A DNA stretch of 37,922 nt from Chloroflexota bacterium (GTDB lineage: Bacteria; Chloroflexota; Dehalococcoidia; Lucifugimonadales; Australimonadaceae): contig VXQP01000083.1 of the NCBI GenBank assembly GCA_009838965.1, positions 1 through 37,922 on the forward strand. Reading direction: 5' to 3'. The stretch's first letter is position 1. The number at the start of each line of letters is the position of its first letter. The position numbers and the translations under genes were made by a program. Shown here one piece after another: positions 24,524 through 33,268 of this stretch. The notes beneath the pieces were generated by a model. That model worked only from the letters and a program-made list of their open reading frames with translations, was not told the DNA's origin and did not search any database.

Positions 24524-25759
24524 ATGAGAAAGTTGGCACTCGTGCTTGTGAGCACGCTCGCTCTCCTGATGGTTGTCGCCGCGTGCGGCTCTGACCCCAC
24601 ACCTACTCCGACACCACAACCCACAGCCACTCCCGTACCACCCACACCTACGCCGACCGCCATGGCGATGGCCGACGACCCTACGGCAACGCCAACGCCG
24701 GAGCCTACGGTGGACCCCTTCGAGGCCGAATGGGAAGCGCTTGTCGCCGCCGCGCGGGAAGAGGGCAAGCTCGATGCCTTCATCTGCTGTGCACTGGGCC
24801 GCAGGTTCGAGGCCCACGTCGATGCTTTCCAGGAGAGCTTCGGCATCGAAATCGTCAGCGCCACCGGCTCATCCCGGCAGCAAGCCGACCGAGTGCTCGC
24901 CGAGCGTGCCGCCGGCGTGTACAGCCTCGACGTATGGACGGGAGGCCTCACCACCACCAACACGCGACTCGTTCCCGAGGGCGCGTTGACCGACCTGCGG
25001 CCTTTGCTCATCCACCCCGACGTGCTGGACGGCGACAACTGGTACTTCGGAGATCTCTTCTGGGGTGACCCCGAGATGAAGTACATCGTCGGCTACGGCG
25101 GCAACGCATCCAACGCTCCGATCTCTTACAACACCGACCTGCTGCCAGACCCGACGGCTATCCAGTCCTACGTCGACTTGGTGAAACCCGAGTTCGTCGG
25201 GAAGATTGTCATGCGCGATCCCCGCGAGGCGGGAACCGCGAACAACCACCCGTTCTACTTCGACCAGGGTCTAGACGAAACGTACTTGACCCCGCTGTTC
25301 CGCGACATGGAGGTTGTCATCGCGTCGGACGCCCGTCAGGCCGCCGAATGGCTGGCTCAGGGCAGATTCACCCTCTGCCTGTTCACATGTGGCACTGAAG
25401 TCGAGGAGCTCAAGGAACAGGGGTTGCCCGTGCAGGACCAGTTCCCCCACCCACTGAAGGAGGGAGCGACGATCGGCACCGGCGGCAACAATATCTTCGT
25501 CATGGACCAGGCGCCGCACCCCAACGCCGCCCAGCTTTTCCTCAACTGGATGCTCGGACCCGAGGCCCAGACGCTCTATCAGGAAGCCAATGGCGACAAC
25601 TCGCTGCGTATCGACATCTCCAAGGACAACGTCGTGCCCGGCAACCTTCCCAAGGAAGGCATCGAATACCTCGTGCCGAGCGCCGATCCCGGACACCAGA
25701 GCAAGATTGACGACGCCTTGGACTGGTTCCGTGCCGAACTGCCGAAGTACGGCTACTAG
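24524..25759 (+). CDS. ABC importer 1 substrate-binding lipoprotein (Fe3+/spermidine-type)
   Basis: This 411-residue lipoprotein has a signal ending at VVAAC (Cys21), a Thr/Pro-rich linker (residues ~25-60) and a periplasmic-binding fold of the class used for Fe(III), thiamine or polyamines (FbpA/AfuA-like). It begins after the linker with WEALVAAAREEGKLDAF, followed by a ligand-lobe GSSRQQADRVLAERAAGVYSLDV-type segment, which I give only in part. The ligand is not provable from sequence. The start ATG 24524 has GAGGGAGG upstream. It is first in a three-gene importer with the permease (25833) and ATPase (27810). Confidence 0.87.
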   Translation: MRKLALVLVSTLALLMVVAACGSDPTPTPTPQPTATPVPPTPTPTAMAMADDPTATPTPEPTVDPFEAEWEALVAAAREEGKLDAFICCALGRRFEAHVDAFQESFGIEIVSATGSSRQQADRVLAERAAGVYSLDVWTGGLTTTNTRLVPEGALTDLRPLLIHPDVLDGDNWYFGDLFWGDPEMKYIVGYGGNASNAPISYNTDLLPDPTAIQSYVDLVKPEFVGKIVMRDPREAGTANNHPFYFDQGLDETYLTPLFRDMEVVIASDARQAAEWLAQGRFTLCLFTCGTEVEELKEQGLPVQDQFPHPLKEGATIGTGGNNIFVMDQAPHPNAAQLFLNWMLGPEAQTLYQEANGDNSLRIDISKDNVVPGNLPKEGIEYLVPSADPGHQSKIDDALDWFRAELPKYGY

Positions 25760-25780
25760 TAGTCTGACAGACGAGAACGG

Positions 25781-25806
25781 GGACCGGGGACGCTAGTCTC
25801 CGGTCC
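25781..25806 (+). terminator. Intercistronic hairpin after binding protein 1
   Basis: GGACCGG (25781-25787) pairs with CCGGTCC (25800-25806), between the binding-protein stop and the permease start. There is no T-tract. Such hairpins often protect the upstream mRNA or reduce read-through, so the binding protein is made in excess of the permease; that role is inferred. Confidence 0.5.
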
Positions 25807-25832
25807 TCGGCAGAAGACTAGGTGCCCTCACG

Positions 25833-27677
25833 ATGAGAACGCCGGCGCTCGTGTCTCGCAGCAGAGCCGTCATTCGGGGCCAGTCGCCTACCGGCGCATT
25901 CGTGATGGCCGTGCTCATCATCGTGTTCGGCGTCTACATCGTCTATCCCGTCATCCTCATCTTCATCAACAGCTTCAACGTTGCCGAGCGCGTCCGCGAC
26001 CCCTTTGTCTTCTCCTTCGACAACTGGCGGATGGCGTTCTCCGACGCCTCGCTCTTCGTAGCGCTTCGCAATACCTTCGTCGTCTATTTCCTGTATACGG
26101 GCATCAGCTTTCCCGTGGCCATCGTCATAGCCTGGCTTCTAGCCCGCACCAAGATGAAGTTCAGCTACGGGTTGGAGTTCATGTTCTGGGTGTCGTTCAT
26201 GTTGCCCGGCATCGCGGTCACCATCGGGTGGACGTACCTGCTCGACCCACACATCGGATTCATCAACCAGTTGCTTTGGAAGCTGCCGTTCTTCGAGAGG
26301 AGCTTCGACGGCGGGCCGTTCAACATCTACTCCGTTCCCGGAATCATCTGGGCGCATCTGATGGCTAACGCCATCTCCCAAAAAGTCATGCTGCTCACCC
26401 CTGCCTTCCGCAATATGGACCTTAGTATGGAGGAGGCGGCGAGGGTCTCCGGCGCTTCGAACGTGCGCACCATGATCAGGGTGACCCTGCCGGTGATGGT
26501 CCCTGCCCTCTCCGTGGTGTTCATGCTCAACATCGTCCGCATCTTCCAGTCGTTCGAGACCGAGCAGATCCTGGGCACGCCCATCAACTTCTACGTCTAC
26601 TCCACCAAGATCTTCCAATTCGTCCGCTACTTCGACCCACCGGAGTACGGGCAGGCCACCGCGCTCGCGAGCCTTACGCTTATCATCATCGCCGTGGTCA
26701 TCCCGCTCCAGCGCTGGCTGCTCAACCGGCGCCGCTACACGACCGTCACGGGAAGCTTCCGCCCCGGCCTGATCGACCTCGGCCCTTGGCAATGGGTTTT
26801 CTGGAGCGCGATCGTGTTTCTCGTGGCGCTGCTCACCGTGGTCCCGGTTCTCGTGCTCGTCGGCGGCAGTTTCATGACCCGTGTCGGCTGGTTCAACATC
26901 AATGATGTGTGGACGCTCAGGCACTGGCAGGACGTGCTCGGCGACCGGTTCTTCATGCAGGCCCTCCGCACAACCATCATCCTCAGCATGAGTACAGCCA
27001 TCATCTCCCCGTTACTCTTCTCGATGGTCGCCTACGTGCTCGTGCGCACGAGATGGCGGGGGCGCGCAATCCTGGATTCGCTCTTCTGGATGTCGGCGTC
27101 GATCCCCGGCATGCTCGCCGGATTGGGGCTGCTCTGGGTGTTCCTCGGCACACCCGGCCTGGTTGCCATCTACGGAACGATCTTCGCGCTGCTTCTGGTG
27201 GTCATCCTCCAGGGCAAGCTCACCAGCACACAGCTCATCAAGGGCGCCTATCTGCAGATGGGGTTGGATCTGGAGGAGGCTGCACGCGTTGCCGGCGCGG
27301 GATGGTTCCGCACCTATCTCCGTATCTGGTTGCCGCTCATCATGCCGACGCTGGTGCTCATCGGCACGATCAACTTCGTGCTGTCGGCTCAGGCCACCGC
27401 CAGCATCATCCTGCTGGCGAGCAGAGGCACCACGACTCTGTCGATCCTGGCGTTGGAGAAGATGACCCACGCAGACGGCACGTTGCTCGAACAGGCTGGC
27501 ATCGTGAGCCTGTTCATCGTTGGCATGACGGTTGTCGTTGCCCTGATCGCGCGACGGTTCGGTTTGGTCCTAGGTGTGCGGCACGACGTGCGAAGCACGG
27601 CGACGAGCACTGCACCCGCAGACGCAGGGTCGCAAGGCATCGCGGCAGCGAACCAGGCGACCGGCTTGGGCAGATAG
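25833..27677 (+). CDS. ABC importer 1 fused permease (two BPD domains)
   Basis: This 614-residue membrane protein has about 12 transmembrane helices in two halves, each a binding-protein-dependent permease domain. The EAA loops that contact the ATPase are EEAARVSGASNVRTMIRVTLP-like near residues 200-220 (quoted only as EEAARVSGASN) and EEAARVAGAGWF near 480-492. Fused permeases of this kind are typical of FbpB/AfuB iron(III) importers. The start ATG 25833 has only a weak AGGTG upstream. The Ala/Thr-rich C-terminal tail is unremarkable. It works with the binding protein upstream and the ATPase downstream. Confidence 0.93.
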   Translation: MRTPALVSRSRAVIRGQSPTGAFVMAVLIIVFGVYIVYPVILIFINSFNVAERVRDPFVFSFDNWRMAFSDASLFVALRNTFVVYFLYTGISFPVAIVIAWLLARTKMKFSYGLEFMFWVSFMLPGIAVTIGWTYLLDPHIGFINQLLWKLPFFERSFDGGPFNIYSVPGIIWAHLMANAISQKVMLLTPAFRNMDLSMEEAARVSGASNVRTMIRVTLPVMVPALSVVFMLNIVRIFQSFETEQILGTPINFYVYSTKIFQFVRYFDPPEYGQATALASLTLIIIAVVIPLQRWLLNRRRYTTVTGSFRPGLIDLGPWQWVFWSAIVFLVALLTVVPVLVLVGGSFMTRVGWFNINDVWTLRHWQDVLGDRFFMQALRTTIILSMSTAIISPLLFSMVAYVLVRTRWRGRAILDSLFWMSASIPGMLAGLGLLWVFLGTPGLVAIYGTIFALLLVVILQGKLTSTQLIKGAYLQMGLDLEEAARVAGAGWFRTYLRIWLPLIMPTLVLIGTINFVLSAQATASIILLASRGTTTLSILALEKMTHADGTLLEQAGIVSLFIVGMTVVVALIARRFGLVLGVRHDVRSTATSTAPADAGSQGIAAANQATGLGR

Positions 27678-27689
27678 GGCGCTGGAGGA

Positions 27690-27713
27690 GGCAGGCCAGC
27701 AGGGCGGCCTGCC
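27690..27713 (+). terminator. Terminator after permease 1
   Basis: GGCAGGCC (27690-27697) and GGCCTGCC (27706-27713) form an 8-bp stem with an 8-nt loop, 12 nt past the permease stop. It abuts the -35 of the ATPase promoter, so the ATPase is at least partly a separate transcription unit. Confidence 0.6.
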
Positions 27714-27742
27714 TTGACGTTTGGGCTTCATGGGGTTAGCGT
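27714..27742 (+). promoter_or_regulatory. Promoter of ABC importer 1 ATPase
   Basis: TTGACG (27714-27719), a 17-bp spacer and TAGCGT (27737-27742). The sequence from the -10 on (CACGCAACTTTCC) repeats that after the 24434 promoter almost exactly. Confidence 0.75.
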
Positions 27743-27809
27743 TCACGCAACTTTCCCTGTGTGCACGGGCTTGGCCCGTTCGGATTCCGACGGATGACGG
27801 AGGGGAACA

Positions 27810-28976
27810 ATGACGACAGTAACAACCGAACGGAACGCAGCGGTCAAACTCGAGGGGCTCTCGAAGACGTACCCCGGCGCGCAGATCCCGGCAGTGAACG
27901 AGCTCTCGCTCAACGTTGAAGACGGCGAGGTCTACACGCTCCTCGGCCCATCCGGGTGCGGAAAGACGACAACGCTCCGCATGGTCGCCGGGCTCGAAGT
28001 GCCCGACGAGGGCGACATCTACTTCGGCGACCGTGAGGTCGTTGTGACCAGCAAGCGCTTCCGACTGCCCCCGGACAAGCGCGACCTCGGCATGGTCTTC
28101 CAGTCCTACGCCATCTGGCCGCACATGACCGTGGAAGAGAACGTCGCGTTCCCGCTTGCAACGCGTCACATGCGGCGCGCCGAGATACGCGAGCGCGTGG
28201 CGCACGTGCTCGACCTCGTGAACCTTCCCGGGCTGCAGAAGCGCCCGGCCCCGCTGCTCAGCGGTGGCCAGCAGCAGCGCGTCGCCCTCGCGCGGGCGCT
28301 CGTCATCGAACCCAAGATCCTGCTCCTCGACGAGCCGTTCAGCAACCTGGACGCGAAGCTCCGGGAGCAGATGCGCGTGGAGTTGAAACTGCTGCAGAAG
28401 CGGCTCAACATCGCGGTCCTGTTCGTTACGCACGACCAGATCGAGGCGCTCAGCCTCTCCAACCGCATCGCGCTCATGAACCTCGGCATCATGCAACAGC
28501 AGGGCCCCCCGCAGCTGTTATACGAGGAGCCTGCCAACGAGTTCGTCCGCGACTTCATCGGGAAGACGGTCCTGCTGCGGGGCAAGGTGGAGAGCAGCAA
28601 CCCCTCCGGTCAGGTCTCCGTGGCCATTACCGGAGGCCCCAATTGTGTCATATTCGGACGCTCGTACAACCCGGATGGACTGTCTACAGGTCAGGACGTG
28701 TATACCGCTATCCGCCCCGAGGACATCGATGTCCAGCCTGCAACCAGCAACGACATCCCATCGGGGGCTATCGGCGGGACCGTCAGCGCAGCCCTCTTCA
28801 CTGGCGAGCGCTTCGAGTACCAGGTCGAGGTTGACGGCCAGGGAACGCTGCAGGTCTTCGGCGAACGACACAACCCGGCTGAGGAAGGCAACAAGGTGAA
28901 CCTCGTGCTGCGCCCGGACGGCCACAGCGTCTGGTCGTCGGACTGGACGCACACCGAAACCGCCGACGCCGATTAA
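27810..28976 (+). CDS. ABC importer 1 ATP-binding protein
   Basis: This 388-residue ATPase energises importer 1. Walker A is GPSGCGKT (46-53), the Q-loop Gln98 lies in MVFQSYAIWPHM, the signature LSGGQQQR is near 150-157, Walker B is LLLDEP near 171-176, and the switch His208 is in FVTHDQ. Residues ~235-388 form the MalK/PotA-type regulatory TOBE region (QLLYEEPANEFVRDFIG onwards). It is colinear with the second ATPase at 32095. It has its own promoter and terminator, and AGGGG lies before ATG 27810. Confidence 0.94.
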   Translation: MTTVTTERNAAVKLEGLSKTYPGAQIPAVNELSLNVEDGEVYTLLGPSGCGKTTTLRMVAGLEVPDEGDIYFGDREVVVTSKRFRLPPDKRDLGMVFQSYAIWPHMTVEENVAFPLATRHMRRAEIRERVAHVLDLVNLPGLQKRPAPLLSGGQQQRVALARALVIEPKILLLDEPFSNLDAKLREQMRVELKLLQKRLNIAVLFVTHDQIEALSLSNRIALMNLGIMQQQGPPQLLYEEPANEFVRDFIGKTVLLRGKVESSNPSGQVSVAITGGPNCVIFGRSYNPDGLSTGQDVYTAIRPEDIDVQPATSNDIPSGAIGGTVSAALFTGERFEYQVEVDGQGTLQVFGERHNPAEEGNKVNLVLRPDGHSVWSSDWTHTETADAD

Positions 28977-29002
28977 CGCCTCGCGCAATACAGGACTCGC
29001 AG

Positions 29003-29028
29003 GCAGCGCCCCGGTTCAGGGGCGCTGC
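29003..29028 (+). terminator. Terminator after ATPase 1
   Basis: A perfect 10-bp stem (GCAGCGCCCC with GGGGCGCTGC) has a 6-nt loop and is followed by TTCTT, 26 nt past the ATPase stop. It is a good intrinsic terminator candidate separating the two importers. Confidence 0.7.
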
Positions 29029-29031
29029 TTC

Positions 29032-29060
29032 TTGACGTGTGGACGCTATGCAGATAGCGT
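29032..29060 (+). promoter_or_regulatory. Promoter of ABC importer 2 operon
   Basis: TTGACG (29032-29037), a 17-bp spacer and TAGCGT (29055-29060): the third member of the matched promoter set. It begins just after the terminator hairpin at 29003-29028. Confidence 0.75.
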
Positions 29061-29111
29061 TCGTCAATCACGCGCGGGAGCATTGCGCCCCGCGACCGAG
29101 GGAGGATGGTC

Positions 29112-30230
29112 GTGAGAAAGTTCACGCTCGTATTGAGCACGATGTTGGCGCTGTTGGTGGTGGCTGCCGCGTGCGGTTCCGACCCGACAGCGACTCCGGT
29201 CCCACCGACAGCCACGCCGACAGCGGCCATGGTGGAGAAGACGCTGGAGGAGAAACTCTACGATGAGGCGCTCGCCACGAACAACGGCGAGATCAGCTGG
29301 GTATTCCCGACCCGCGCAGCCCAGGCTGAACAGGTCATCGCGGTGTTCGAGGCGGACTACCCCGGCCTGACCGTCATTCACACGCAGAAGAGCACCAGCG
29401 AGGTCACTGAGGGCCTGCTCCTGGAGCACCAGGCCGGCAAGATCACTGCAGACGTTGCCGACCCGGGACGTGACAGGCGGTTGCTCGACCGTGGCGTCTT
29501 CAGCGACAGCTCGGACATCTTCGCGGACCTCGGCATCGCTGAGGGCGCGATCTACGCCGACGGTCTGGCGACGCTGTACGTGCCGCTGGCGCACGGCGTC
29601 ATGTACAACACCGACCGCGTGAAAGGCGACGACATCCCACAGACGTACGAGGACCTGCTCGACCCGATGTGGAAGGACGACCTCGTGCTGGAAGACCGTC
29701 TGAAGGGCTTCATCTACCTGACCGACCTCGAAGAGTACGGCGGCCGCTACGAGAACCTCTGGCCCGAGGACCAGGTGGCCGACTTCCTGAGCAAACTGGC
29801 CGCACAGGACCCCAAGATCCTCCACGGCAACACCGCGGTCTCCAACGACGTGGCGAGCGGTGAGAGCGCGATCAGCCCGGACGTCAACGTCGCCTCCATC
29901 GGGACTGCTATCTCTCAGGGCCACCCCGTAGAGTTGGCGCCGGTTACCCCGAACGCCATCGAACAGTGGCTCGTTGGCGCCGTTGCCGGCGGGCCGAACC
30001 CGCCCGGCGGGCGGCTCTTCCTTCGCTGGCTCCTGAGTGTCGACGGCGGGATCCCGGTGCGTGTCGAGGTCCAGCCTGGCACGAGCCTCGACGTGGACTC
30101 GGGCGACCCAATCGCCATACGGGCCGACAACCTGGGCCTCAAGATCGGCTACACCGGTATCGAGATGGCGGACCACTTCACGCGGCTGCAGATCAAGTAC
30201 CGCGAGATTCTCGGTATCCCGACCAGTTAG
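29112..30230 (+). CDS. ABC importer 2 substrate-binding lipoprotein
   Basis: This 372-residue lipoprotein has a signal MRKFTLVLSTMLALL ending at VAAAC (Cys21), a short Thr/Pro linker, and a binding fold of the same broad class as importer 1 (VFPTRAAQAEQVIAVFEADYPG, then HGVMYNTDRV). GTG 29112 is preferred: GAGGGAGG stands 7 nt upstream, and the start region aligns base by base with that of binding protein 1. The in-frame ATG 29106 overlaps the ribosome-binding site too closely. The ligand is unknown; Fe(III) is a reasonable guess. Confidence 0.86.
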   Translation: MRKFTLVLSTMLALLVVAAACGSDPTATPVPPTATPTAAMVEKTLEEKLYDEALATNNGEISWVFPTRAAQAEQVIAVFEADYPGLTVIHTQKSTSEVTEGLLLEHQAGKITADVADPGRDRRLLDRGVFSDSSDIFADLGIAEGAIYADGLATLYVPLAHGVMYNTDRVKGDDIPQTYEDLLDPMWKDDLVLEDRLKGFIYLTDLEEYGGRYENLWPEDQVADFLSKLAAQDPKILHGNTAVSNDVASGESAISPDVNVASIGTAISQGHPVELAPVTPNAIEQWLVGAVAGGPNPPGGRLFLRWLLSVDGGIPVRVEVQPGTSLDVDSGDPIAIRADNLGLKIGYTGIEMADHFTRLQIKYREILGIPTS

Positions 30231-30247
30231 TTAAGAGCGGGTGAACG

Positions 30248-30269
30248 GGCCGGGCTTCCAAGCCCGGCC
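30248..30269 (+). terminator. Intercistronic hairpin after binding protein 2
   Basis: A perfect 10-bp inverted repeat (GGCCGGGCTT with AAGCCCGGCC) lies 17 nt past the binding-protein stop. It is the counterpart of the hairpin at 25781-25806 in importer 1. There is no T-tract. Confidence 0.5.
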
Positions 30270-30272
30270 TAT

Positions 30273-30328
30273 GCCCTCTCCCCCTACACATGCCGCGCCC
30301 TTCAGGGCGCAGGTGTGGGGAAGAGGGC
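30273..30328 (+). repeat. Long imperfect stem-loop before permease 2
   Basis: Nested pairs GCCCTCT/AGAGGGC, CCCC/GGGG, ACAC/GTGT and GCGCCC/GGGCGC stack around a TTCA loop, ending 10 nt before the permease start. The outer part overlaps GGGAGG ribosome-binding context. Part of it (CCTCTCCCCCTACAC) resembles the composite repeat at 37640 onwards, so it may be a repeat insertion recruited as an intercistronic element. Confidence 0.6.
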
Positions 30329-30338
30329 GGGAGGCGTC

Positions 30339-32084
30339 ATGGCGATCTCCACACAGGCAGTGCGCAGAGCGCTACCGGGTCGGTTCACGACCGTAGAACC
30401 CCAGTACGTCATACTGGTTGGCGGGCTGGGGCTCATCCTCGCGCTGCTCGTCATCGCTCCGCTGGTCATCCTTCTCTTCTACAGTCTGTGGAGCGTCGGC
30501 CCTGCCGACCCCGGCGGCTCGTTCACGTTGGAGAACTACCGCAAGACGTTCCTCTCCAGCACCACGTACGAGCTCCTGTTCAACACTGCCGCCTTCGGCC
30601 TGGGCTCCGTGGCCATCGGCCTGGTATTCGGGGTCACGCTTGCGTGGATCGTCGAACGCACGAACGCTCCGCTCCGCAACTTCGCGTTCGTCGTCGCCAT
30701 CATCACAGCGGGTATCCCGCCCATCCTCTACGCGATGACATGGGTGTTCCTGCTCAACCCGCGCACCGGGGTGTTCAATATCCCCTTCACGCAGTGGATG
30801 GGCTGGCGCGAGGGCATCTTCGACCCCCACACTTTAGGCACCCTGATCGTTGTGGAGTCGTTCCGTCTGACGCCGACGATCTTCCTGATGACCGTCGGCC
30901 TCTTCCGGAGCATGGACCCCGCGCTGGAGGAAGCTGCCTCCGCCTCGGGCGCAAACACGTTCACGACGATGCGGCGTGTGACGCTCCCCGTGATGCTGCC
31001 CGGCTTGCTCGGCGTCACCATCTTCGTAGGCACCGCGACCATCGGCATCTTCGAGATTCCAGCGATCCTCGGAATGCCGGAAGGCATCCACGTGTTCGCG
31101 ACGCGCATCTATCTCGCGACGAGCCAGGTACCCCGGGACTACGGTCTCGCAACGAGCCTCGGCACTATCGCTGCGGCCATAGGCATCGTCGGCATCTTCT
31201 ACTACCACCGTGTGACGCGTATCCAGCAGAAGTTCGCGACGATCACCGGGAAGGGTTACCGGCCGCGGCGGATAGACCTGGGCGGCTTCCGCAAGTGGGC
31301 GGGAGCCGCCATCATCGGCTACTTCTTCCTCATGGTGGTGCTGCCTGCGGTCGTGCTGATCTACGCGAGCACGCAGCCCTTCTTCCGGCCACCGTCCATC
31401 ATGGCGTTCCAGTCCGCAAACCTAGACGCCTACCGGCTCATCTTCAAGCAGGAAGCCTTTTGGATAGGGCTCAAGAACTCGCTGATACTCATCGGCGTTG
31501 TTCCCGCGTCCACTATCCTGCTGTCCGCCATCGTCTCGTGGATCGTCGTTCGCTCGAAAGCGCGCGGGCGGGGCCTGCTGGACACGCTGGCGTTCGTGCC
31601 GTTCACAGCGCCGAGCATCGTGTTCGGTCTCGCGTTCCTGCTCATCGCGTTCTGGGTGGACTGGATACCCATCTACGGCACGATATGGCTGATAGCGCTG
31701 GTGCATCTGGCGCGGTTCCTCGCCTACGGCACCCGAGCGACGAACGGTGCGATGTTCCAGTTGCATAAAGAGCTGGAGGAGGCGGGCTCTGTGAGCGGTG
31801 TCGGCTGGCTCACGGTATTCCGGCGCATAACGCTGCGCCTGCTCGTCCCGTCGCTGGTGGCGGGCTGGCTCTGGGTAGCCATCCACAGCGGACGTGAGCT
31901 GTCCATGGCGCTGCTGCTCACCACGCGCGACAACCAGATACTCTCCATCGTGACGTGGGGAGCGTGGGAGAACGGGCGCATAGACGAAGCGACAGCGTTC
32001 GGCGTAGTCCTCATGGCGCTCATGACAACCATCGTTATCGTGGCGCGGTTCGTCACGCTGCGCCTTACGAGAGAACACGGCTAG
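30339..32084 (+). CDS. ABC importer 2 fused permease (two BPD domains)
   Basis: This 581-residue paralogue of permease 1 has two six-helix halves and two EAA loops: EEAASASGANTF near residues 196-208 and EEAGSVSGVGWL near 479-490. In the second loop the canonical EAA reads EAG. The start ATG 30339 has GGGAGG 6 nt upstream; upstream in-frame ATG 30315 lies within the stem-loop. The ATPase follows 10 bp later, so this operon is tighter than importer 1, where the ATPase has its own promoter. Confidence 0.93.
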   Translation: MAISTQAVRRALPGRFTTVEPQYVILVGGLGLILALLVIAPLVILLFYSLWSVGPADPGGSFTLENYRKTFLSSTTYELLFNTAAFGLGSVAIGLVFGVTLAWIVERTNAPLRNFAFVVAIITAGIPPILYAMTWVFLLNPRTGVFNIPFTQWMGWREGIFDPHTLGTLIVVESFRLTPTIFLMTVGLFRSMDPALEEAASASGANTFTTMRRVTLPVMLPGLLGVTIFVGTATIGIFEIPAILGMPEGIHVFATRIYLATSQVPRDYGLATSLGTIAAAIGIVGIFYYHRVTRIQQKFATITGKGYRPRRIDLGGFRKWAGAAIIGYFFLMVVLPAVVLIYASTQPFFRPPSIMAFQSANLDAYRLIFKQEAFWIGLKNSLILIGVVPASTILLSAIVSWIVVRSKARGRGLLDTLAFVPFTAPSIVFGLAFLLIAFWVDWIPIYGTIWLIALVHLARFLAYGTRATNGAMFQLHKELEEAGSVSGVGWLTVFRRITLRLLVPSLVAGWLWVAIHSGRELSMALLLTTRDNQILSIVTWGAWENGRIDEATAFGVVLMALMTTIVIVARFVTLRLTREHG

Positions 32085-32094
32085 GGGAGAAGGT

Positions 32095-33267
32095 ATGCCT
32101 GCAACGGTGCGAGTCACGGACCTGGTGAAGCGGTACGCCACGGATGAGGGTGCGGTGAACGCCGTTCGCGGCGTGTCGTTCGAGGTGGAACACGGCGAAT
32201 TCTTCACGCTGCTTGGCCCGTCCGGCTGCGGCAAGTCGACGACGCTCCGGTGCATCGCCGGGCTGGAGAAGGCGGACGGCGGCGAGATCGTGATCGATGA
32301 CCTCGTGGTCATCTCCCGGAGCGGCGCGCACGTCCCGGCGCACCAGCGCCCCATCGGCATGGTGTTCCAGTCGTACGCCATCTGGCCGCACATGGACGTG
32401 TACGACAACGTGGCGTTCCCCATCTCGCAGGGCAAGGGCAAGCTGCCCAAGGCCGAGGTGCGCGAGCGCGTGCTGGAGGCGCTGAGCCTCGTGCGGCTCG
32501 ACGGCCTGGAACGGCGGCCCGCGCCGCAGCTCTCCGGCGGCCAGCAGCAGCGGCTCGCGCTTGCACGAGCGCTCGTGCGGCAGCCGAAGGCGCTCCTGCT
32601 CGACGAGCCGCTCTCGAACCTCGACGCCAAACTCCGCGACGACATGCGCGTCGAGTTGAAGACGCTCACCGAGCGGTTGAACATCACCACGCTGTTCGTG
32701 ACGCACGACCAGTTGGAGGCGCTGACGCTCTCCGACAAGATAGCCGTGATGCGGGACGGCGAGATCGTCCAACTCGGCGGGCCGAAGGACATCTACGACG
32801 ACCCGAACTCGCGGTTCACGGCGGAGTTCATCGGCACGACCAACCTGCTCGAGGGGACGGTCACCAGCCACGAAGGCAATGTGATGCGCGTCGAGACGCC
32901 GCAGGGCACGATCAACTGCGTCGCGGTCGAACTGGTCGAGCCGGGCGACAGCGCGGCGATCGCCATCCGACCCGCGAACATCGGCGTCTCAGCCGAGCGG
33001 CGCGAGGCCGACAACGTCATCGAGGGCGAGGTCGAGACCGTCGTCTTCCTCGGCGACTCGGTGGACTGCCGCGTGGACGTCGGCGGCGCGGTCATCCGTG
33101 CCTTCGTTCACGCGTCTCAGCCGATCGCTCGCGGCGACCGCGTGTTCCTGGCGATGAACGCCGGGGACTGCCGGCTCCTTCCGGCGGAAGCCGCGTTCGT
33201 CGAGGCGGAAGAGGGTGGCGGGCCGTCGATACAGGTATCGGCGGGGGCGCCGCCCTCCGTGGCGTAG
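32095..33267 (+). CDS. ABC importer 2 ATP-binding protein
   Basis: This 390-residue ATPase is colinear with ATPase 1. Walker A is GPSGCGKS (41-48), the Q-loop is in MVFQSYAIWPHM, the signature is LSGGQQQR (146-153), Walker B is LLLDEP near 167-172, and the switch His is His204. The C-terminal TOBE region begins near residue 235. AGGGGAGAAGG precedes ATG 32095. It converges with the amidohydrolase gene, with one base between the stop codons. Confidence 0.94.
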   Translation: MPATVRVTDLVKRYATDEGAVNAVRGVSFEVEHGEFFTLLGPSGCGKSTTLRCIAGLEKADGGEIVIDDLVVISRSGAHVPAHQRPIGMVFQSYAIWPHMDVYDNVAFPISQGKGKLPKAEVRERVLEALSLVRLDGLERRPAPQLSGGQQQRLALARALVRQPKALLLDEPLSNLDAKLRDDMRVELKTLTERLNITTLFVTHDQLEALTLSDKIAVMRDGEIVQLGGPKDIYDDPNSRFTAEFIGTTNLLEGTVTSHEGNVMRVETPQGTINCVAVELVEPGDSAAIAIRPANIGVSAERREADNVIEGEVETVVFLGDSVDCRVDVGGAVIRAFVHASQPIARGDRVFLAMNAGDCRLLPAEAAFVEAEEGGGPSIQVSAGAPPSVA

Positions 33268-33268
33268 C

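Noticed and set aside
30290-31768. A 492-residue frame over permease 2
   Set aside because: It is a +1 shadow of the permease, rich in His, Arg and Pro, without membrane segments.
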